From: Qipengyuania citrea
Lineage (GTDB): Bacteria; Pseudomonadota; Alphaproteobacteria; Sphingomonadales; Sphingomonadaceae
Assembly (NCBI RefSeq): GCF_009828015.1
Contig: NZ_WTYG01000004.1
Span: forward strand, 124,001 to 188,000
Direction of reading: 5' to 3'
DNA: 64,000 bases
The translations under genes and the position numbers were made by a program. The notes below the pieces were generated by a model, which saw nothing but the letters and a program-made list of their open reading frames with translations, was not told the origin of the DNA and made no database searches. Below, piece after piece: positions 1 to 6,499 of the stretch; the stretch's first letter is position 1, and each line of letters begins with the position of its first letter.

Positions 1-1
1 G

Positions 2-172
2 ATCCCGCGCTTCAAGCGCGAGGCGAAGGAAGCGACGGCCGAGCGCGATGCGTTCATGGAATCCGTCAGGCCGCCGAACGTCCAGATGCTGGTCACGCGC
101 AACGCCACGCAAGAGGGGAAGGGTGATCCCGGTCCGGTCCGCCGTCTCGTGACGCGTGGGAGCGACCGTTGA
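2..172 (+). CDS. C-terminal 56 residues of an unrecognised protein, cut by the window edge
   Basis: An open frame enters from the left edge and ends in TGA at 170-172. The visible part is charged, with a Lys/Glu/Arg-rich start and an Arg-rich tail. Of the forward frames I read here, this looks the most protein-like, but I recognise no family. It lies inside the integrated element, so a mobile-element function would not surprise. The sequence alone does not show one. Confidence 0.4.
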   Translation: MPRFKREAKEATAERDAFMESVRPPNVQMLVTRNATQEGKGDPGPVRRLVTRGSDR

Positions 173-222
173 GCGGGGCACTCGCTGTCAACTGCTCTGC
201 GCCGGCACCGGACAGCCCGAAC

Positions 223-645
223 CTATTTCTCGAGGCTAGTGCCCGTTTCAAGCAGCGCTTCTGCAGCAGAGATGAGAAGCCTTGCGTGATGCTTCGTCAT
301 CAGCCCTGCGTCGACTGCCGCCCTTGCCAAGAGCCTCACACCCGAACGCAGGTCATTGGTGGCCGCGTTCTTTCTCTCGTCGCGAGAAAACAAGGGATCA
401 GGCGCGGGGTCCGGCATCTCCATTATCGATGGGTCCCATGAATCGATCCGTGAGCGCGTCGTAATCAGACGATGTTCTCGGTGAACGACCGCGATCTCCG
501 CGTTCCAGGCGCCTAATGCCAATTGCGCCACGATGCGCTTCAACTGCCGCGGGGTGTCAACGCATTCGTAACGCAGGAACCGCCCCGACGATGTGACCTC
601 GAGCCACTCAGCCCGCCAGCGGCCGATGGGAGTGGACCGCTTCAT
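223..645 (-). CDS. hypothetical protein, 140 aa, element cargo
   Basis: The reverse frame is open further upstream (to 858), but the protein-like part begins at the ATG at 645. A GGGAG stretch lies directly before that ATG, and the stretch ahead of it looks like shadow coding. The N-terminal half has a mixed beta-like pattern (RWRAEWLEV, FLRYECVDT). The C-terminal half is helical and ends in an Ala/Leu-rich segment. I recognise no domain. It follows the 708-1031 gene on the same strand with a 62-base gap, so the two are probably co-transcribed. No catalytic motif, signal peptide or membrane segment is visible. Confidence 0.5.
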   Translation of the reverse strand: MKRSTPIGRWRAEWLEVTSSGRFLRYECVDTPRQLKRIVAQLALGAWNAEIAVVHREHRLITTRSRIDSWDPSIMEMPDPAPDPLFSRDERKNAATNDLRSGVRLLARAAVDAGLMTKHHARLLISAAEALLETGTSLEK

Positions 646-707
646 GCTCCCAGGCCTGATGTCTGCGCTGCAAGGACCATCATTGTGCGCGCACGGAATG
701 ACGAGAC

Positions 708-1031
708 TTACGACGCAGAGCCGTGATACCGGCGTTCCAGCGAGACACGGATCAGTCGCAGCCCGGCTAGCGAGATCGCCAATTCGCACGGAACCGAGCC
801 TTCGAGAAACGGATCGGACCGGCGAAACCAGGCTGCGGGATCTCTCTGTTCCGACCACGCGGCCAGACCGAGTACGGCATCCAATTGGCGCAGCTTCGCC
901 TCGAAGGTCTCCTTCGGCGGCAGCGGCGCCAACAGCATCTCCAGTTCCCTCGTGCCGATGCCGAAAAGAGGCGCCCTGGCCTTAACCCTACCGGCAAGAT
1001 GGCTCACCTCGTCGAATTGCGGAAGCTGCAT
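708..1031 (-). CDS. hypothetical protein, 107 aa, element cargo
   Basis: The ATG at 1031 is preceded by AAGGGA at good distance. The protein is acidic-to-neutral and mostly helical by eye, with no membrane segment or signal peptide. A central KETFEAKLRQLDAVLGLAAW stretch looks amphipathic. The family is not recognised. The gene reads away from the ATP-grasp gene at 1280. The divergent gap carries a perfect 18-bp palindrome (1078-1095), so expression of this pair may be linked to the module on the right. A small DNA-binding or accessory protein is possible but unsupported. Confidence 0.5.
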   Translation of the reverse strand: MQLPQFDEVSHLAGRVKARAPLFGIGTRELEMLLAPLPPKETFEAKLRQLDAVLGLAAWSEQRDPAAWFRRSDPFLEGSVPCELAISLAGLRLIRVSLERRYHGSAS

Positions 1032-1077
1032 GGCTCGTGTCCCTTCAAGAAAGCGATCCCGTCGAGCAGATCAATGC

Positions 1078-1095
1078 AACTACTTTAAAGTAGTT
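1078..1095. promoter_or_regulatory. perfect 18-bp palindrome, candidate operator
   Basis: AACTACTTTAAAGTAGTT is its own reverse complement over all 18 bases and breaks at both flanks. It lies in the divergent gap between the gene starting at 1031 (minus) and the one starting at 1280 (plus), 47 bases from the first start codon. A perfect AT-rich dyad of this size in GC-rich surroundings is typical of a dimeric repressor site. No regulator gene is evident nearby. Confidence 0.5.
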
Positions 1096-1279
1096 CCCGG
1101 GGTGTTAGCCATCTCCCGGACGATGCCAGCCAAGCCAACGGTCGGTGGGCACGCATCGCAACGGCCGAAAAGGCATCCGTCGAGCAAGAAACCGCCATGC
1201 CAAGCCGAGGCGGTCAATCGGGCATCGTGGGCCGAACGAGGTTGAACTCCGTCAACTCACAAGCGAAAGGAAACGCATC

Positions 1280-2647
1280 ATGCATCACAAGGACGCGATT
1301 CTCGACTCTCTCGCCATGCGGGGAAACGTCGCCCAGTTCGTCGCCTTCCGTCCCGATAGCGGGAAGGCGAGGCAGAGCCACTCGCGCATCGCCGGTCACG
1401 AACCCAATCAGCTTTATCTCGATACCCACGAGGCTATCGAGACACTCCTCGCGGCGAGCGCAGACCATTCGGTCAACGTGCGCAGCTATCTCCCCAGCGA
1501 TCCTCGCAGCCGGGAGTTCGTGTATGGATTGAAGAGTGCAAAGGAGGCCTGCAGGACGGTCGAGCGGCTCACTGCGGAGGGCCTCCATACGATCGTGAAC
1601 GAGACGGTCGACATCTCAGATGGCGGCGTATCCGGGGTACTGCAGGGTCAGACGCTCGAATTCTCTCCCGACGACACTCCCAGATGCGTGGAGAAGCCCG
1701 GGACGGCTTCGATGCCGTTCGAGAAAGGCATGGCGCTTCTGGAAATGGTGTACGGGTTTCGCCCCGATCTCGACGCGGCAATCGGAGAACGGACCGAATT
1801 CAGCATCCACCCACGGCCCATGGGTTGGAAACAGACCCACACCTTGCTCTGGGAACACGAATTCGGTGCTCCTTCGGTTGCCGGTGGCGAGGTGACCTGG
1901 CCGAACAACTTCAGCCGAATGATCGGCGACAAGGCATTCGGCCTCATGATTGCGCACCTCGCGGGAGCGTGCGTGCCGAGGACACTCGTGATATCGAGAC
2001 GGATCCGTCCCTTCGAGTTCGGCAGATCGACCGGTGAGCAGGAAGTGTGGACGCGGACCTGTCCGACGGAGCAGCAGCCCGGTCTCTATACGACGGTAAA
2101 AGGTTGGATCGACCCTTTCACACTGCTGCAAAAGGAGGATCCGGAAGGGGACCAGATCGCATCCGTGCTCTCACAGGACGCCGTGGCAGCCGGCTATTCA
2201 GGTGCGGCAATCACCACGGCGGATGGCGGCTTCCTGATCGAAGGCGTGCAAGGCGAGGGCGATGAATTCATGACGGGCAGGGTCCAGCCTGGCGATCTTC
2301 CTCAGGAAATCCGGGCGGACGTGGAGAACCTGAACCGGCGTCTCTCCTCTTCACTGGGCCCCGTCCGCTTCGAATGGGTCCACGACGGCAAGACGGCCTG
2401 GTGCGTCCAGCTCCACAGGGGTCAGAGCGTCAGTACCCGAAGTGTCATAGTCGACGGCGAGACCGAAAAATGGTTCGAGTTCGACGTTTCGTGCGGGTTG
2501 CCTGCGCTCCGCGACCTACTCGCAGAGATGCCGCGCGGGGCTGGCGTCCTGGTCGAGGGCAAGGTGGGTCTTACAAGTCACATAGCCGATGTGCTGCGCA
2601 AGGAAGGACGGCCAGCCCGTTTCACGGCCACCAAGACCCACGCCTAA
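1280..2647 (+). CDS. PEP/pyruvate-binding (PPDK/PEP-synthase-type) ATP-grasp protein
   Basis: 455 residues from the ATG at 1280, which has AAAGGAAA seven bases upstream; longer frames starting at 1145 lack such a site. About residues 60-210 form an N-terminal region with VNVRSYLP, TIVNETVDISDGGVSGV and EFSIHPRP. About residues 215-400 look like the ATP-grasp fold of PEP synthase and PPDK: GDKAFGLMIAHLAGACVPRT, then AGYSGAAITTADGGFLIEGV, then GPVRFEWVHDGKTAWCVQ, the usual ATP-binding end. The swivelling phospho-His domain and PEP-binding barrel of true PEP synthases are absent, so the product cannot be PEP. It may phosphorylate or activate a small molecule. Its 3' end overlaps the convergent DUF7002 gene by 4 bases. 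This is the first gene of the module. Confidence 0.65.
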   Translation: MHHKDAILDSLAMRGNVAQFVAFRPDSGKARQSHSRIAGHEPNQLYLDTHEAIETLLAASADHSVNVRSYLPSDPRSREFVYGLKSAKEACRTVERLTAEGLHTIVNETVDISDGGVSGVLQGQTLEFSPDDTPRCVEKPGTASMPFEKGMALLEMVYGFRPDLDAAIGERTEFSIHPRPMGWKQTHTLLWEHEFGAPSVAGGEVTWPNNFSRMIGDKAFGLMIAHLAGACVPRTLVISRRIRPFEFGRSTGEQEVWTRTCPTEQQPGLYTTVKGWIDPFTLLQKEDPEGDQIASVLSQDAVAAGYSGAAITTADGGFLIEGVQGEGDEFMTGRVQPGDLPQEIRADVENLNRRLSSSLGPVRFEWVHDGKTAWCVQLHRGQSVSTRSVIVDGETEKWFEFDVSCGLPALRDLLAEMPRGAGVLVEGKVGLTSHIADVLRKEGRPARFTATKTHA

Positions 2648-3339
2648 GGGTGGTCTTCGTCCGTGGCGTCAACGCTGCGCCAGACTTCTCCGAGCAGTCT
2701 GTCCTTCTCGGCCTCGTGGACCGCGAGGACGTACTCGGACACGTCAGGCACCCCACTCTCGACCAGGAGTTCGACCACATTGCCATACAGGCCGCGACCC
2801 GCCTTCCGGCGTTCCTCGAAAGGGAAATCCTCGATCCGCCGGAACGTGCTCTTGCCTCGGGGCAGGGGGGCATAGATCGTGGAGCCGCTGTTCATCGGGC
2901 TGAGCAGGATACGATCCCGGTAGGCATCGACAAGCTTCGCGGTATCAAGGGTGAGCACCGTCTGCTTCCGTCCGCGGTACGCTCGTGCGTCCAGGAGATT
3001 CCAGACCCGTTTCCGTGACAGCCAGAAGAAGGATTTCGAATTGAGTGTCCGATACCAGTCGGAAGGCTGAAGCCCATCCTCCAGGCACTTCTCCAACGCG
3101 CTGTCTCGCATCGGCTTCTGGTCACGCAGCACCGCACCGGGCAGCCCATCCGCGGAGAGCGGGACAATCTCCGGCCGGTGCCGGGCGAAATGCGCCTCCC
3201 GTTCCTCGCCTTCGATGCCGTAGAGATCGAGCAGCGCCTCCACGCTCAGCAGCCCGTGCTCTACTATCGCCGGCCACGCGCCCTCATGCGCCATGTGATA
3301 GAGGCGTGGGTATTTCTCGACGAGGGTATCGACTTTCAC
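2644..3339 (-). CDS. DUF7002 family protein
   Basis: 231 residues. The opening YPRLYHMAHEGAWPAIVEHG, followed by GLLSVEALLDLYG, matches what I recall of DUF7002, as do DQKPMRDSALEKCLEDGL, DWYRTLNSKSFFWL and LLSPMNSGSTIYAP. The family's biochemical role is not established to my knowledge. The Tyr-His start, the later Ser-containing strand and the Asn-Ser-Gly motif are loosely reminiscent of ADP-ribosyltransferase-like folds, which is an inference only. The start overlaps the stop of the kinase-synthetase gene by 4 bases, so translation is probably coupled. The two proteins likely act together or as enzyme and effector. Confidence 0.65.
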   Translation of the reverse strand: MKVDTLVEKYPRLYHMAHEGAWPAIVEHGLLSVEALLDLYGIEGEEREAHFARHRPEIVPLSADGLPGAVLRDQKPMRDSALEKCLEDGLQPSDWYRTLNSKSFFWLSRKRVWNLLDARAYRGRKQTVLTLDTAKLVDAYRDRILLSPMNSGSTIYAPLPRGKSTFRRIEDFPFEERRKAGRGLYGNVVELLVESGVPDVSEYVLAVHEAEKDRLLGEVWRSVDATDEDHP

Positions 3340-4937
3340 GTCCAGGTTCCTTTCTCCAGAACGCCATCCTTTGCGAACGCCTTCGAGACGTAGGCGACCG
3401 GGACGCCGGTTACCATCTCAAGCTTCCGGATGAACGCCTGGGTCTGCTCGTTCAACGACGCGTAGTCGGTCGCCTCCCGGTTCTCGACGCCGAAGTAGTC
3501 CGCGAAGGTGAGGGCGATCTTGGTGGCGCCGTTGAGTTGCGCCGAACGCCGAATGCGCGCCCAGTCGAACTCGGCAACGCGGCGCTTTCGCCCGGACACC
3601 GTGCCGCGTTCGGTCTTGTCGAATTCCTCGATGGGAATGTTCGACCGCTCCTGGATCGTTTCGAAATCAATCACCTGACCCATCGCGCCGGACGGTCCAC
3701 CTACGCGGATCGGATAGGTCCGCACGACCATTATGACATCACGCACCACGTCGAAAGAGACACCGGCATCCGCCAGACAGCCTGAGCTCGACGTCTCGCG
3801 CGAGGTGACATGGGGATAGCGTCCGTGATGAATGCTGAGTTCGGTACCCTGAGTGCCTTCGAGCATGACCAGACGGCCTTGCGCCAGCATGGCCTCGATG
3901 ACTTCACGCGCGGAACGGACGTAGGGCCGCAGCTGCTCGACATCCCGCGCGAGCTTGACGGGAGGGCCGAAGACCGGATCACCACGATTGAGGATCTTCC
4001 GAGCGGCGGCAGCGCCGACGCCCTGTGCCGTCGTCGCGATCCGATTCAGGCCGCGTTCGGTATCCCCGGCCTCGATACGACGATCTTCATCGTCGATCAC
4101 GATCGCCTGAGGATCGATCGTCAGTCGTTCAGGCGTCACATCGTGATCCAGCATCTCGAGCATGAGCTGCGGCAGCCAGAGCGTCGAGCCGGCTGCGATG
4201 ACGATCTTCGCGTTCGGGTTCGACTTCGATCCTGACGGGAACTGCACATACTTGTACTTGGGATCGGCCACGCGATGGCCGGCGTTCGGGCCGCCGATGC
4301 GTACAAGGCAATCGTAGTTCTCCGCCAGATGCGCGCAGACATTGCCCTTTCCCTCGCTGCCGTACTGTCCGCCAACTATCACGTCGAGCGTGCGCTCGAG
4401 GCGCGGTGCCGGCTGACCCAGCCAGGCCATCGCGGTGGCAGCGAGTTCCTCGCTGGTCGCGGCGGAACCATCCAGGACGAGATCCGCGATATCGGCCAGC
4501 GTCGACACCTGCGCCTCGGTACCATGGGCGGCGGCTTGCTCGTAGGTATCGAACTCGCGGACATCGGAGGCCCGTGTCATGTATCGCTCCTCGAGCACTT
4601 CGTGGTCCGCGTAGAGATGGATGTGGACGAGTTTCCCGCCGAACCTTGAACGCAATGCTGCGACCTGCTTTGCGATGCGGGCGGAATCAAGAACGAGGAT
4701 CGGAGCGCTGGATGCTTCCACCACTGGTTCCACGGCGTCGGCCACCCAACCGCCATCGGTCTCGCGGTCGAGCCGATCTCCTGCGTCCTGAAGCGCCCGC
4801 CGCTCATTTTCGCACCCGGTCGTATCCAGGATATACGAGCGAGTTGAGATGCGTTCTGCACCGAATGTTTCCAAAGCTTCAAAGAAGCTGGATTTGCCTA
4901 CGCCGATCGGTCCGGACAGAACAATCAGGTGCTTCAT
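3336..4937 (-). CDS. P-loop kinase fused to a PurZ-like adenylosuccinate synthetase
   Basis: 533 residues. GGAAGGAAG precedes the ATG. Residues 1-180 form a P-loop NMP/nucleoside-kinase-like domain: Walker A GPIGVGKS at 9-16, then LVLDSARI and HIHLYADHEVLEERYMTR. Residues 184-533 form a short (about 350 aa) adenylosuccinate synthetase of archaeal/PurZ length; bacterial PurA has about 430. GGQYGSEGKG (189-198) puts Ser194 where PurA has its catalytic Asp13. The general acid His41 is kept (GGPNAGH, His221). TSRETSSSG (378-386), YPIRVGGPSG (408-417) and the Arg-rich aspartate loop GRKRR (449-453) remain. Asp-to-Ser, with RVGGxSG replacing RVGAGPF, is what I recall for PurZ, which aminates dGMP with aspartate. 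Substrate GMP or dGMP is therefore an inference. Translationally coupled to DUF7002. Confidence 0.8.
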   Translation of the reverse strand: MKHLIVLSGPIGVGKSSFFEALETFGAERISTRSYILDTTGCENERRALQDAGDRLDRETDGGWVADAVEPVVEASSAPILVLDSARIAKQVAALRSRFGGKLVHIHLYADHEVLEERYMTRASDVREFDTYEQAAAHGTEAQVSTLADIADLVLDGSAATSEELAATAMAWLGQPAPRLERTLDVIVGGQYGSEGKGNVCAHLAENYDCLVRIGGPNAGHRVADPKYKYVQFPSGSKSNPNAKIVIAAGSTLWLPQLMLEMLDHDVTPERLTIDPQAIVIDDEDRRIEAGDTERGLNRIATTAQGVGAAAARKILNRGDPVFGPPVKLARDVEQLRPYVRSAREVIEAMLAQGRLVMLEGTQGTELSIHHGRYPHVTSRETSSSGCLADAGVSFDVVRDVIMVVRTYPIRVGGPSGAMGQVIDFETIQERSNIPIEEFDKTERGTVSGRKRRVAEFDWARIRRSAQLNGATKIALTFADYFGVENREATDYASLNEQTQAFIRKLEMVTGVPVAYVSKAFAKDGVLEKGTWT

Positions 4938-4956
4938 GGAATCACTTCCTTCCTGT

Positions 4957-5018
4957 TTTTGGTTTTGACCTCATGCATCCTATAATTGCCTAGACAACGC
5001 CTCGACGCACCGCACGTG
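4957..5018 (+). promoter_or_regulatory. promoter of the HD phosphohydrolase in a divergent gap
   Basis: A perfect TATAAT -10 box is at 4981-4986. At proper distance the -35 is only a weak TTTTGG (4957-4962). A TTGACC at 4965-4970 is too close (10 bases) to serve. The transcript would start near 4993 and give about 40 bases of leader before the GTG at 5034. The same 96-base gap must also hold the leftward promoter of the kinase-synthetase gene, so both halves of the module can be co-regulated here. Confidence 0.45.
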
Positions 5019-5033
5019 ACAAAAGGAACCAGC

Positions 5034-5591
5034 GTGAACATTTTCTCACCTACCCTGGCCATCGTCTCGCAGAAGGGGCCGACGATCATGCTGGCGAGCG
5101 GCAAACGTTTCGATCTCCTCGATCCCTCTGGCAGCGACTTCGACATAGACGACGTCGCCCACGGACTCGCCCACGTTTGCCGCTATGCTGGGCAATGCAG
5201 GAAATTCTATTCCGTCGCGGAACATTCCATCCTCGTCAGCGAGACTGTCGCTGACTTTGCGTACGAGGCACTTCTGCACGATGCCGCAGAAGCCTTCATA
5301 GGCGACATCACGCGTCCCCTGAAACAGCTGCTCCCCGACTACAAGGCAATCGAGGCCGACATTGAAGAAGCGATCAACGAGCGGTTCGGATTGAGCAAGG
5401 CGGCCAAACCGGTCATCAAGGAAGCGGATCTGCGGGTCCTGGCAGCCGAACAGATGCAGGTCATGGCTCCCGAATGTGCGGACTGGGCGGTCGAGGCCGG
5501 GATCGCACCAGCCGATATAACGGTACGTGGTCTCCTCCCTCAACAGGCAAAGGCCGAATTCCTCCGCCGTTTCTCGGACTTACGACCCTGA
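5034..5591 (+). CDS. HD-domain nucleotide phosphohydrolase (YfbR/DatZ-like)
   Basis: 185 residues from GTG at 5034, which has AAAAGGAA at ideal spacing; the longer frame would need an unsupported TTG. The protein has the HD-family metal ligands: YSVAEHS (His64), LLHDAAEAFIGD (His82-Asp83) and EADLRVL (Asp132). The MLASGKRFDLLDP opening and GDITRPLKQLLPDYK are typical of the short HD phosphohydrolases in bacteria and phages. That group includes the 5'-deoxynucleotidase YfbR and, as I recall, the phage dATP hydrolase DatZ. It should hydrolyse a nucleotide phosphate in the cytoplasm; which one cannot be read from the sequence. It is divergent from the PurZ-like gene and shares its promoter gap, so clearance of a competing purine nucleotide is a reasonable inference. 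Confidence 0.8.
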   Translation: MNIFSPTLAIVSQKGPTIMLASGKRFDLLDPSGSDFDIDDVAHGLAHVCRYAGQCRKFYSVAEHSILVSETVADFAYEALLHDAAEAFIGDITRPLKQLLPDYKAIEADIEEAINERFGLSKAAKPVIKEADLRVLAAEQMQVMAPECADWAVEAGIAPADITVRGLLPQQAKAEFLRRFSDLRP

Positions 5592-5939
5592 GCGACCGCC
5601 CCCGGCCGCGCCGAGGGGCATGTACTACGCTGCGACCGAGATCGAAGCTCGATCCTGCCGTGAGACCATGCAGTCATAATCGGTGCCGAAACTTCCGCAG
5701 GCCAGCCCGCGATGATCTCAGCCGATCCACCGGACGTGTGCATCCACATGTAAGGGAAACGATGCTGGCAGCATCGATGTCCAGCTACCTTTCAAAGCGC
5801 CTGGAAGCGGATCCGTGGATCACAATCCACTAGCAGACCGAGGTCGGACCACTCGACGGCGAAGAGCACCTGACGGGCATCACGGTGCGTCACCGGGCCG
5901 ATCGTACCCATGAACTGCGCGACACCTGAGCATAGTTCA
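5592..5939. other. 348-base gap without a recognisable gene
   Basis: Between the HD gene and the frameshifted remnant I find no open frame with a credible start, no RNA gene and no clear terminator. Short frames exist but look like noise. Decayed coding sequence is possible, because the remnant on the right is itself broken. Confidence 0.4.
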
Positions 5940-6431
5940 TCATGGCCGGGCCGCCCCCGGTACGTCGTGGCTCGCCTATTTCGTCAGACTAGACAAGCAC
6001 GGCCTCGTCATCACCGGTTCCTATACGGATGCGGGCTCTGCCTACGAACGTCCCGGCCGGATGTCCAACGCAACCTCCCCATCGAAGAAACGCTACGTTC
6101 GATCCATCGGGATCTGGGCAGATCGCAGAGCATCCGCATGGAGGATGGAAATCATATCATCGTCTACTGGAAGAACGGAGTGCTCACAGGGACATACATT
6201 CTCGGCGATGGCATCCGTTTCCAAGAGCGGCGGATCAGGCTCGACCTTGGGAACAAGACCGTGCCGAAGACCGCCAAAGGTCGCGAAGTCGCGGATGTGA
6301 TAGAATGCAAGCCTCGGCTTCCGAGCGGCGTGCGCATCGAGACGGTACACAAAAAGGAGGCTGTCGGTCAGGAACTTGCTCTCGAAGCGACCCCCATACC
6401 GTTCGACTCGCAAGGCAATCTGCTGAGTTAA
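5940..6431 (+). pseudogene. frameshifted remnant of a small unknown gene
   Basis: Two protein-like stretches lie in different frames. The upstream one reads GTSWLAYFVRLDKHGLVITG and continues to AYERPG. The downstream one, from about 6055, reads NLPIEETLRSIHRDLGRSQS and continues to the stop at 6429-6431. They join if one base is removed or added near 6055. No good start codon or ribosome site is visible for the upstream part. I recognise no family. It is either a decayed cargo gene or an assembly error. The coding feel of both halves is moderate, so the call is tentative. Confidence 0.4.
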
Positions 6432-6439
6432 CTTGTTGA

Positions 6440-6474
6440 GTAGCGATCGCTGACGATCTCGTGCCGATCGCTAC
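6440..6474. terminator. hairpin between convergent genes
   Basis: GTAGCGATCG (6440-6449) pairs perfectly with CGATCGCTAC (6465-6474) across a 15-base loop. It lies between the end of the remnant and the 3' end of the recombinase, where a two-way terminator would be expected. There is no T-run, so Rho-independent function is unsure. Confidence 0.4.
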
Positions 6475-6499
6475 CCATCCTCATCCGACGTCGCGCGGA

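Noticed and set aside
4965..4986. TTGACC plus TATAAT as a standard promoter
   Set aside because: The spacing is 10 bases, too short for a sigma-70 promoter. The TATAAT probably works with a weaker -35 further upstream.
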